From Guillardia theta CCMP2712 (lineage: Eukaryota; Cryptophyceae; Pyrenomonadales; Geminigeraceae): a stretch of DNA of 64,000 nt. Below are positions 1 to 9,605 of the stretch, in pieces. The notes beneath the pieces were generated by a model, which worked only from the letters and a program-made list of their open reading frames with translations, had not been told where the DNA came from and ran no database searches. Each line of letters starts with the position of its first letter. Within the stretch, counting starts at the first letter, position 1. Where the stretch lies: the NCBI RefSeq assembly GCF_000315625.1, contig NW_005434671.1, positions 155,953-219,952 of the forward strand, written 5' to 3'. Made by a program: the position numbers and the translations under genes.

Positions 1-790
1 ATGGAGAGGTCCCAACTTTTAGGAAGACGATGCTTGTACTCGCCCATATCCTCGTGCTGCTTCACAGCGTATGCTCTCTTCTCACCTTCCTTTCTCCTCG
101 TCCCCTCCCATTCCGCCTGCTCGCGGCATTTCTATTTGAGATGCGCCTCTTCATCTGCCGGCCCGCCTCGCTGACTGGTCTGCGACCCCAGCGCCAGGAT
201 GGCAGGTGCTATCCTCGCTGCTGCCTCGTTAGCGCTGCCTGACAGCAGCAGCGACTCTCGGATCGCATGCACCCCTTCCTGCCACCACCCGTCACTGCGA
301 GCGAGCCACCGATGACGATGAGCTCACTTCGCTTCTGTTCAACGCTTGCAGGGCAATTCCTGGACAAGACTGTTTAGGATAGGTAAAGTTCGAGCTCTTC
401 CCGCACCTTGAACGAGGCGAACAACTCCTGATTGTGGGAGGAGTTGTGAAGATTGTTCAGCTTGAAAGCTTTCAAGGTTTGGTCTGACGAAATTCAATGT
501 GCGTACCGTTGGTGCATGCTGCAAGAAGCTTGTCCTTGCTCCCTGCCGTCCACCACTGTCTTGATAGTCAGATGCAGACACGACGGTATCGTGAAAGCAC
601 ATGGACTACTCCTTGTCGACACTGAATCAGGCTCAACCGGAAGTGTAAGGCACCTTTGATGTGCTCTCCACTCTTGACGAAGTCAAAGCCCTGGGATTGT
701 CTCAGTTATCGTCGCGACCCATCAGGTCACCTTGAACACAAGGTTACATCTTGTCAATGCCATGGAGTAAATCTCAACAGCCTGACGTCA
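1..790. other. No recognised gene
   Basis: Several short open frames overlap here on both strands but none has a recognisable domain. A minus-strand frame of about 35 codons after a possible splice acceptor (stop near 132-134) could be the last exon of a gene entering from outside the window, but this is weak. The stretch at 339-660 is also open on both strands without a family resemblance. Confidence 0.3.
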
Positions 791-792
791 AT

Positions 793-3287
793 TCAGCTGG
801 CATAAGCAGAATCAAACGCGAGTACCTCTTCAAACCTGCGCATCTTAGCCGCATGATCGCCTCGCCCCACGTGCTCCTCCAGCCATGGAAGCATCTCCTG
901 TACGACGCTTTCTTCATAACTTCGCTGCACTTTCACCCTCGCTTCTTCAACCCGCTCAGCTCCATGCTCCGGTGAGATCTGTTGTAGGGATGAGAGAGCG
1001 CCCCAGCCTCCTACATGCACCTCTTGAAAGGCACTCGATGCTTGCTCCACGCATCGCTTCGCTAACTCAAAATCCTTCTCTTGGACTGCCTGTGCTGCAT
1101 CCTCCTTAGAACTTCTCACTCAACACACTTTCACACACACCAGCTCTGTCCAAGTACTCATCTCCCAGTTCCAACAAAGAGTTGATGTACGCAAAGTCCG
1201 ACCGAACAATCATCTCCCTAGCACGAGAAGTGAGCACAGGAGTCTTCATTCAGCCTCTTACCTGCAGACAAGGTCGTACTCTCTTGCTGTGCTCTTCACA
1301 AACAGATCCTTAGCTTCTTTGCTCCTCCTCTTGGAGTAAGCGTAATCAGCATCCGAAAACCTCCCCTCAGCCTCTGTCAGTGCAGAAAGAGCCTTGAGGT
1401 ATGAGTTTAAGCTGTGTTGCATCTCAGCACATCTTTTGATCATTCCTTTCAGCTTTGCGTTTGCGCTCTGTGACCACACATCTCGCAGAAATTTCTTGTA
1501 GTGACTGACAAATTGATCACGACTTGTGATCTCTTGTGAGACCAAATCTTGCAACATCGGCTCATCAAAGTCCTTGGGAAAACTCATGAACAAAACAAAA
1601 TGTAGAATGTCATCGTTGTTTTTCATGAGAACTTCAAAGAATTCCTTTGGGACAAAAGATGCCAAGACTTCTGCGAGGTCTCCAAACGGAGCAATCGTTT
1701 CTTTTGGCATCACGCAAACAGCAACCAGTCTCAGGACATCTGAGTTTGTATGTGCAGGTTCGCAGCTCGTCTTGAGGTCTTGCCTCGCGGTCTTGAGGGT
1801 TCGTTCTAGCTCTGCGACAGCAACATGTGCTTCTTGTCTTGTAAATTGAGAGCTGCGCAAGAACTCAACACGTTCAAACATGATCCTGCTTTGCTCGATC
1901 TTGTCCACGAAAGCGAACAGATGACTCGTTTTCATTCTCCGTGTGGAGATAGAAGTTTTTCTTGCATCAACGAAGAATTGAACTTTAGAGTATCCGACCT
2001 GTTCTGCTATTCTAATCTGCAAGCTTTCACTTGAGGTGCTAAGCCTATTCTCCGTCATGCGCACAGCCTTGTCAGCTAGTTCAAACTCATTCTCGTCCAA
2101 AATATTTTCATAAAAAGCATTCAGAACATCGAAATGTCGTTTGAAACTCAGTGAGATTTGATCCTGTAGACTTACAATCTTACAAATTGTTTCCAGATCT
2201 TCGAAAGCAGAAGCAAACTCTGAAATTGATATTGCATGTCGACCTCCTTTTGAGTGTCTTTGCAAGAAGTTCATCAATTCTTCTTTTCCCGGCAAGACAT
2301 TGAACACAATCTTACACACATTTTCAAGCTCGCTTAGAGTCACTTTTACTTGTTCTCCTCCGATGTGCGCTTGATCGAGGCAGCTTTGACATCTCCTCTT
2401 GGTTTCTTCATCGGGCTCAATACCATTGTACACTGACAGCTGTCTTTGAACTTTGGTCCAAGTCTGCTCCATGCTGGCATGAAGCTCCCACGCCCTCTGG
2501 AGTACTAGGAATGATTGGTCAAACGATTCCAAGATTTCCATTGAAATCGATTCTATTCTCTGATTGCACCCACTCATCTTGGCGTGCAGAGACTTCTCTG
2601 CTTGATCTAGCTCTGCATCGCTCTCTTCTACCGCGGGAGGCTCTAACTTCGTTTTACGCAGCCGCTTAGTAAAGCAGAAAGACAAGAGCAGATTCAAGCC
2701 TTTTTGCACATGTAATCGCTTCACCTTGACAGCAAACTACGAGTCAAGAACAAAGGTCTCACGTAGCATGGGATACCTCCTCAAGCGCTTCTTTATGCTT
2801 GTCGATCTCTGCACAAGCTTTCTCGTGCAGTTTCCATGTTTCTGCTCTGCTCTCTTCTCTCGTCATGAGACTTCGAAGAATCTTGCGGATGGCCGGGCCA
2901 TGCGCGTACGTCAGGCTCCTGTTGCCCATGGCGTCGCGCGCGTTCACGTCTGCTCGTCTCGTCAGCAAGTACTCGACTACCGTGTCGTCTCCGCTCGTTG
3001 CGGCGTAGAAGAGAGACGTCCATCCCTCCCGGTTGCCTCGCGCCTGGCACTGAGCGTCGATGTCGAACGGCCTGCCGTGCTGCTGGCGAAGCCAATCGCA
3101 ACCCTCCCCCTCCAAGAGCCCTCGAACAGCATCGAGATCTCCGTTCTGACAAGCGATGTGCTGCAGCAGTTTCAGTGCTGGGCAAGCAGCATGCATCCTT
3201 CCTCCCTCTCACCACAGGGTCTTTCTCACTCATGTAAGCTCTCCACGCTTGCTCGCCTTCAAGCTCCATCGCGTTCGCCTCTCCCAT
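793..3287 (-). CDS. Ankyrin-repeat and coiled-coil protein
   Basis: Reading from about 3287 (Met of MGEANAMELEGEQ; a second Met lies at 3269), a short first exon splices with phase 1 (donor GTGAGA in the codons after RAYM) to an exon carrying ankyrin-like repeats: LKLLQHIACQNGDLDAVRGL, then GWTSLFYAATSGDDTVVEYL and a third partial repeat. The next exon (2724 to about 1259) gives some 480 residues of mostly helical, charged sequence. It ends at TGCAG followed by GTAAGAG, then a small exon (REMIVRSDFAYINSLLELGD) and a last exon ending in FDSAYAS and a stop at 793. The motif (D/S)xAYxxxxxxx recurs in the last three exons, hinting at a helical repeat. Ankyrin repeats bind proteins; the specific role is unknown. 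The gene is divergent from the LRR gene at 3395, with only about 110 bp between start codons. Exon edges are inferred by eye. Confidence 0.6.
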
Positions 3288-3394
3288 TCCCTTCCCTTGC
3301 CCGGAACAAGGAGGTCCGGCCGGACTCACCGAATTCACTGGGGTAGGTTTTACTCTTTGTAGGGCGAGGAGAAGAGGGAGGGGAGTAGCAACAG

Positions 3395-4217
3395 ATGAAG
3401 CATCCTGTGTGCAAGACCTACGAAGAAGCCATGGAGGTGGTGAGATCAACCGAGCATGAAGTGCTTGAGATGCACTCGCACTGTCTGTTTACTCTCAACA
3501 ACATGACGTCTCTGTGCAATCGGCTGAAAACCAACAGGAACCTTGTCATCCTTATCCTTGGAGGTCTCGGACTGGGAAGCTCAGCAGGAAAGGAACTCGG
3601 AGTAGCGCTGCGGACGCATCCTGTACTGCAAGAGCTGCACCTGCACAACAACAAGCTCGGCTACGAGGGGGTTCAACTCTTGTCCGAAGCGCTCATCAGC
3701 AGCAAGGAGGTGAACGAGGCTCCCAACAGGCTGCTCAAGGTGCTTGTCCTCCGCAACAACGACATAGGAAGGCACTGCAGCAGCATGTGCAATCTCTGTC
3801 GCTTCGCTCCTGATTTCCCTTGCGCGCTCCTGCAAGTGACATGTCTGCAAGTGATCGACCTCAACGCCAACAGGATAGAAGTTCTCCCCCTCCAGCTGTC
3901 CCTCATGCCTAACGTGAGATGCTCCTGCCCCTTCAACTGCTCCTTCTTTCTCTAACTCTCAGCTCTCAGCTCCTTGCTCTCGATGTCCGAGGAAATCCTA
4001 TCGCCAACGTTCCCATGGATGTGATGTTAACAGCAAGGAAAGGTGTGCACCCTCTCCTCCTGTTCCGATGGCATGGCGAGTCAACATGACAAGGTGACAA
4101 GTGCTGGCAGGGCATCAGGCGGGTTGGCCGAGCTTGAAAGAGTGGATGAAGGAGGAGCTGCAGAAAGAAGCCTCGTCCTCTTCACCAGCAGGGTCGATCT
4201 TGAGCATGGACTACTAG
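3395..4217 (+). CDS. Leucine-rich repeat protein
   Basis: The first exon (3395 to about 3912) encodes MKHPVCKTYEEAMEVV and then LRRs of the ribonuclease-inhibitor type, for example LQELHLHNNKLGYEGVQLL and LLKVLVLRNNDIG, followed by LQVIDLNANRIEVLPLQLSL. A 48-nt intron with GTGAGA donor and CTCTCAG acceptor joins LLALDVRGNPIANVPMDVML. A second intron (donor GTGTGCACC, acceptor GGCAG) joins a tail HQAGWPSLKEWMKEELQKEA ending SILSMDY and TAG at 4215-4217. The alternative reading straight through the second intron (to 4396) gives a non-LRR tail and is less likely. Such proteins act as protein-binding scaffolds; the partner is unknown. Confidence 0.7.
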
Positions 4218-4475
4218 AAGGCACTAACAGAGAAGTTTTGCCTCACAACTCCGAACAAGTATTTTATGGGGTACAGAAAGATGACAGAAGGTTTACAGAG
4301 CTGAAGAAGTCAAAACCGATGGATGGAGAGCACGGACGTATACGAGGACGAGTCATGAAGCAGGGATACAAGAGATACGAAGCGACGAGAGTGTAAGGGT
4401 GCGAATCTTTCCACCCTTATTTCACACTTCTTACACTGACCTCGCCTGAAGCACATTCCTCCTCTACCTCGCACC

Positions 4476-4679
4476 ATGGCTCCCCTCCCTCCTCCTCGCT
4501 CTACCATCAAGATCGCACACGTGTCAGATTGGCTTCCCTCCTCACAGCTTCCGATCCTGTGCTCGTCGACTAGGCCAGGACCCAAGAACGGAGAAGCTCT
4601 GCTTCAAAGTGTGATGGCCGCGAGACGAAAAGCGACAAGGATCGGAGAGATGCCAGGAGATCAGAAGACGTCAGGATGA
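4476..4679 (+). CDS. MSPLPPP-family small protein, copy 1
   Basis: A 67-residue open frame beginning MAPLPPPRSTIKIAHVSDW. It is one of three related frames in this window (others at 8039 and 9258). The shared features are the Pro-rich start, the block TIKIAHVSxW and a later block ALLQxVMxARR; the middle is variable. Compared with copies 2 and 3, the changes within the shared N-terminal codons are mainly synonymous (CCC/CCT, GCA/GCT, CAC/CAT, GTG/GTC, TCA/TCC), which argues the protein is under selection. ACC before ATG is a good eukaryotic start context. AATAAA lies at 4750-4755, about 70 nt after the stop. I do not recognise the family; no signal peptide or membrane segment is visible. It could be an exon of a longer gene. 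Confidence 0.6.
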   Translation: MAPLPPPRSTIKIAHVSDWLPSSQLPILCSSTRPGPKNGEALLQSVMAARRKATRIGEMPGDQKTSG

Positions 4680-4749
4680 GCTTTCTCGATCGAACACAAT
4701 TGAAGCGGAATGTGTGTAAATATTTTTCTTGTGTAAAGTACAGGGATGC

Positions 4750-4755
4750 AATAAA
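4750..4755 (+). terminator. Poly(A) signal of MSPLPPP copy 1
   Basis: AATAAA located 71 nt downstream of the stop codon of the copy 1 frame, consistent with a real transcript ending here. Confidence 0.45.
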
Positions 4756-5585
4756 CGAGTCTAGCATTTAGTGAAAGATAGGATATCCGCACGTATCGAG
4801 TCTTGGGTGAGCCTCCCAAGCTTGTACGAAATTTCTTTATGTTTACCATCTCGGACGACATCGAGACGGAGGACAGATCAGCAGATTAGATGCTCCAAGG
4901 CATTGAGATCAGCGCGCACAGCAGCATGGCTCATGACGTGCAAACATCTTTCGATCAAGCAAGGTACATCAATGAGTGTTGTCAGGCCGCTGTGACGTCA
5001 CGGGTTCATGGGAACTTGATGATCGAAGAGTGTGCTGAACCTGCAGGAAGCAAGTCGCTCTCGGGTGAACTTGGAAGCTGCGTTTGCTTCGCCGTCACGG
5101 GCTGAACTCGTGCGGTGAAGGAGGGAGAGGAAGTGATAGAGGAGGAGGAAGAGGGAAACTGAAAATGACAATCAGCCGCTAGCTAGTCAAATCCGTCTTG
5201 ACCGCCCCCTTGAACTTGGAAGGAAAGTTTCAAAGTTTGAATCGAACAACTTCAGCAACAAACTTTTGAGCAAACCTGTGACTCGAAGTTTCTTCGGTTG
5301 AAATGAGCCGTTGCTTTGAAAGTCATGGATTGTGGCCTAAATTTGTATTTAAAAATTGAATTTCAAAAGTAGAAAAACTTTTCCTGGAAAATTTGTACAC
5401 AATCCCCCGAATAGTTGCCAAAAGTACCAAATCATCGCTGACCGGAACCGCGACCGGTAAATTCGTTCCAACGGCCAAAATCTGGCGTTGACAAGAGTGA
5501 AGTGAAGAAGCGACGAGCAACGAGCAAGGAGATCAGGCACGTGGGTCAGAAGATCAAGCTCAAGTTAGACCATCAGCAGCGATTC
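4756..5585. other. Intergenic, no recognised gene
   Basis: A 60-codon plus-strand frame starting at Met 4926 (MAHDVQTSFDQARYINECCQ) is open but unlike any family I know. The part from 5200 to 5400 is A/T-richer with repeated AAGTTT words. The last stretch before 5586 is the probable promoter and 5' leader of the EFHC gene. Confidence 0.35.
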
Positions 5586-7702
5586 ATGTCTCGTACAGAA
5601 GTTCAGATCCCTAAGCTCCCGGGGTTTGGATTCTCCCATGTAAGTGCTCGTTGATCCTTGTCCTCACTTCCACTAATAATTTGCTGCAGCATGTTGGCAA
5701 AAGCGACTTCCGCAAGGCATCTCGTTTCGGATACAAGGATGGTCAGTGCATTTACACTCCGCGCGAGGAGCAAGAGCAAGCCAAGTTACTTGGCGATCGA
5801 CCACTGACCAACACCCGACACCCTTTCGAAATGTCCTCGTCTGAGTGGATGGCTAGCAAGAATCCTTTGCAATCAGAAAGTTCCTTCACCCCCAGATATG
5901 CTCTTCTCGACAAGAAGGTGCTGCGCTACTATGGTGTTTATGTGGATACCGTTGATCCCTCTGTCATCGGAAGTGCTCCGCTTGATGCCCAGGTGAGAGA
6001 CAACAACTTTGTGCATGAGTGCACCATTCTCTACTACCTCGAAGATGGCACCATGCAAGTCGGCGAGAAGAGGCAAGACAACAGCGGTATGATGCAGGGT
6101 CAAGTGGTGAAAAGAACGCACGTTCCCAAGCCCATTTACAATGAGGAAGGATGGATTCTTCCGAATCCCAATGAGGCTCCTAACGGCACAGCGAGCTTGC
6201 TCAACGATTCATCTTCAAGCCTGTCCTCGTTCTACACTCCTGATGACTTTGAGATTGGAGGAGAAATCAACATCTTTGGGAGGTTGTTCTACATCTTCGA
6301 TTGTGATCAGTTCACCAGAGATTATCACGATCAAGTCTTGGGCCGCCCCATCGAACCGGCCGTAATCCATACAGCAAGGCAGAATGCCCCCAAGGACAAG
6401 TACATAGCGCATGTTACTAGGCAGAAGACGGCAAAGATGGAGCTCGCTCACCGTCATACAGCCTTTGCAGCCAGTGGAATCATCAAGGAGGAGGATCATG
6501 GGGCTTATCTCAAGTTCTTGCAGTGGGATACCAAGGTGCTCAGATTTTATTGCGTGTGGGATGACAGACAGACCATGTACGGCGACCAAAGGAAGTTTGT
6601 GATTCGTTACTACTTAGCGAACGACACGATGGACATGGTGGAAGACAAAGTCGCCAACAGCGGGAGGGTGACGGGCAACTTCCTCAAGCGAGGCCGAGTG
6701 CCCAAGAAAACGCCAGCAAGCATTGTGGGGACGGGAGATGTCCACACGGGCGACTACTATACACCAGCTGACCTGATGGTGGGAGATACCATCACCATCT
6801 ACAACAGGTCTGCAGCAGGAGGTGGTGCTGCTCTAGTGCTGATTGTGATACGTAATTTGCAGGATCTTCTTCATCTATGGCTGTGATGAGTTCACAAGGA
6901 GATATTACGCACAAAACTTTGGGATTTCAGACATGCCCGAGTATGACGTCGAGCACGAGCAGCAGCCTCAGGCCATCGTTAGAGCGCCAGTTCCTCCATA
7001 CACAGGTCCTCTCGTCCTGATGCTTCTTGTTGTCTCATGAAGTAGCTTGTAGGGTTTGGAACGCAGGAAGACTCTTTCGGCTCTGTTCTCTACCTGGTAC
7101 CAAAACCGCCGCACAAGTCGTTCCAGAAGATGTTGGATGTAACATCGCTGTCATGTGAAACGAGCTGAGCTAATCAAGCATGTCAGAATGAGAAGAAGCG
7201 ATTGAGGTTTCGAGCGAGGTTGGCAAAGCCCAAGGACTCGCTGGACGAGCAGAGGAGGTTTATCATCACCTACTTCATGGTGCAGACTCGTGCATGACTG
7301 GAGGGAGTCTGATAATCGATTCCAGGGGGATGATTCCATCTCTGTCTATGAGGAGACGATCAACAACAGCGGGAGGGTAGGAGGTAAGAAAGACCTCTCC
7401 TGTTCTCTCGTCTTCTGCAACCAACTCATCTACATCCACTACAGGCAAGTTCCTTGAGAGAAGCAAGATAGCCAAGCCTGATCCCGAGCTCGGCTCATCC
7501 AACCTGGAATACTACGAGATTCAGGTTCCTGTCACGGCAGAGCTTGTATGATTTCTTTGTCTCAACTCGTCGGCAGGACATGATTATCGACACCGTCGTG
7601 ACCTTTAACTGCCATGAGTTCTACCTGATGGAGATTGACGAGTACAGCCGCAAGATCTTGTTGAAAATGTTTCCGGGGCGAGAGGACTTGGTGAAGAAGT
7701 AG
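5586..7702 (+). CDS. DM10-domain EFHC1/2 (RIB72-type) flagellar protein
   Basis: Three DM10 domains are recognisable: first around DKKVLRYYGVYVDTVD to IFGRLFYIFDCDQFTRDY, second around DTKVLRFYCVWDDRQTMYGD to IFFIYGCDEFTRRYYAQNFG, third from FGSVLYLVPKPPHKSFQ to VTFNCHEFYLMEIDEYS. In known EFHC/RIB72 proteins these domains bind the inner wall of axonemal doublet microtubules. Exon 1 (5586-5639) encodes MSRTEVQIPKLPGFGFSH, matching the family's LPFLPG-type start; exon 2 is 5690-6807; exon 3 starts at 6863; further short introns follow, with phases that agree. The last exon ends EDLVKK and TAG at 7700-7702. The C-terminal EF-hand region of animal EFHC1 is absent. It implies the organism makes a motile flagellum. 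Confidence 0.9.
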
Positions 7703-8038
7703 ATCATGGCTTAACAAGACTGACTCACGATGAATGAAATGTGCACTCCGAATCCCTGAAACTTGGATTGCCCAATCATGATAACTGAAGGTTCCAAGTT
7801 TTTTCCAAGAGTATGCCACTCATGACGTTTTTCACCGTGTCACTGAGCCCCGGGCCGCACCGGCCGGCCCGGTCGGACTGAAGAGTCTTTAAGAAGCCGC
7901 AACTAAGGCTCATGCCGAAAAAGGCAAACCTTTAAAATATTTTTTGATTAAAATGATTTTAGATATCTCCCTGGATCGAGCAAAGATGCTCGCGCTGCTT
8001 GAGGGACTGACTCTTGCGACCCCCCCGCTCCTGCCGCC
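7703..8038. other. Intergenic with a short GC-rich block
   Basis: Positions 7846-7880 contain CCCCGGGCCGCACCGGCCGG and related words, a small version of the GC-rich repeat blocks seen at 16.4, 34.2-34.9 and 50.3-50.8 kb. The remainder is the leader of the next small gene, ending GCCGCC directly before ATG. Confidence 0.45.
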
Positions 8039-8251
8039 ATGTCGCCTCTCCCTCCTCCTGGCTTCACCATCAAGATCGCTCATGTCTCCACCTGGTCTCT
8101 TCCTTCGTCTACTCCCAGCTCAAATTCGTGGACCAGGCCTGAGTCGAGAAACGACGTTCTGCTTCAGAATGTGATGATAGCTAGGAGGATGACAATGTCA
8201 AGCCTGGAAGGAATCAGCGTAGACGGTGTAAATCAGATCGAGGTAATATGA
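8039..8251 (+). CDS. MSPLPPP-family small protein, copy 2
   Basis: A 70-residue frame starting MSPLPPPGFTIKIAHVSTW, with the family's second block as VLLQNVMIARR. Over the first 50 nt it is nearly identical to copy 3 (only the codons at residues 8 and 9 differ), then diverges, so the N-terminal block is the most conserved part. GCCGCC before ATG fits a Kozak-type start. The C-terminal tail (SLEGISVDGVNQIEVI) is not shared with the other copies. Function unknown; no membrane segment seen. Confidence 0.6.
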   Translation: MSPLPPPGFTIKIAHVSTWSLPSSTPSSNSWTRPESRNDVLLQNVMIARRMTMSSLEGISVDGVNQIEVI

Positions 8252-9257
8252 TGATCATGATGATGATGAACCAGGTGGGGTGTAAATTGCTAAAGAAAGT
8301 ACTTCTTGTCCAGACCATGTGTATATAAATAGAGTTCTCCTGAGAACGATGTGTGATGTGCGCGACCAAAGAAGAAAATCATTTGCTTGACAACGCGACA
8401 ATAATGATCAGATGCGGCAATGCATGATCAAACGATGTCGTCGGCGGCGGAAGCAGCAGCAGCCATCCCATCCCAATCATCTCCTGAAAGGCGAGCATCC
8501 TGCTGTGGCGAAGAAAATCAAGGTTTTCCTCCAACAAGATCAAGCTCCTAGCACGAGCTCCAGGTCCGTCGTCGTCATAAATGTAATTAACATTACCACC
8601 ATCACCACCATCACCATCATCACCACCATCGTCTTCAACACCCCCTCTTAGCCACCACCATCAATGACAACTACAGCAGACGCAGAAGCAGCAACAAGAT
8701 CAAGCAAGCAACGTGAACAAAAACAACAATGACGGAAGAAGGGAGGAGGCACGAACGACGAGATGATGATGAGATAGATAAAAAATAGGAAGTGCTGTGA
8801 TAGTTGCCAGCTTTTGCTGTTCTTGTATCATCATTGAATATAGATGACGATTCATCATTGTAACATTGATCACAGCTGAACAAAGATCGTGCAACTGATA
8901 AAACTCCCGACAGAGAAAGACATTCTGTACCATTCATGGAATTTGTCACTGTCTCCATTCTCATCTCGGTTCACGATCAAGGGCGAGCGATCTGAATGTC
9001 GGAACGAGGAGGAGGCGACCGCGACAAGGCGGGGGTGGTCACAAGAAAAAAAAAAGAACAAAAGCTGAAAGAAAGAATATCCTTCGTTTGCAAGCGCTGC
9101 AGTTTTCGAGCGTTTGGTATCTCAGGAGTCATTGTTCTCGCGGAAGCTCATGAGTCAGATGTTTAACCCTTGCAACAAGTCGGGGCTCGGGGTGCGCATC
9201 TTTTACAAGTGCTTTATTGTTGTCCTTGTGTGTGCCCTTGGCTGCTCGCCGGCCGCC
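8252..9257. other. Intergenic with CACCAT simple repeat
   Basis: Around 8598-8635 there is an imperfect run of CAC/CAT triplets. Open frames through it (8412-8651) translate to low-complexity sequence and are not considered genes. GAT-rich words occur at 8250-8270 and 8760-8775. The stretch before 9258 is the leader of copy 3. Confidence 0.4.
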
Positions 9258-9452
9258 ATGTCGCCTCTCCCTCCTCCTCGCCTCACCATCAAGATCGCTC
9301 ATGTCTCCGAATGGTCGCCTGCTTCATCACTCACGACCAAGTCTGCATTCCACAACGGGGGAGCTCTGCTTTGGAACGTCATGGAGGCGACGAACAAGAT
9401 GCAACAGAAATGTAGAATTGCAGCACAAGAGAGAAAGACAACGGCGCGATGA
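9258..9452 (+). CDS. MSPLPPP-family small protein, copy 3
   Basis: A 64-residue frame from ATG at 9258: MSPLPPPRLTIKIAHVSEW, then ALLWNVMEATNK and a basic tail ending RKTTAR. The longer in-frame extension upstream (Met at 9114) is not shared by the other copies, and the start is preceded by GGCCGCC, so 9258 is the likelier start. As in the other copies, no known domain, signal peptide or transmembrane segment is apparent. Copies 2 and 3 lie in the same orientation about 1.2 kb apart, consistent with tandem duplication. Confidence 0.6.
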   Translation: MSPLPPPRLTIKIAHVSEWSPASSLTTKSAFHNGGALLWNVMEATNKMQQKCRIAAQERKTTAR

Positions 9453-9605
9453 AGAACGACAGGACAGGGCTTACATGAGGTAGAAGAGGTGTGAGTTAAG
9501 CTCGGTGTACAGTAGAACAATCATAATAACAATACATAGTCGACATGCTACATCTGAGGTGCATCTATTTGCCTGGTCCACGGATCCAACTAGCTCTGAT
9601 TGCTG

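Noticed and set aside
4043-4396. 117-codon frame read through the second intron of the LRR gene
   Set aside because: The spliced alternative gives an in-phase helical tail and an earlier stop; the read-through frame has no LRR-like sequence.
8412-8651. Plus frame ending in Ile/Thr repeats
   Set aside because: Translation of CAC/CAT triplets; not protein-like.
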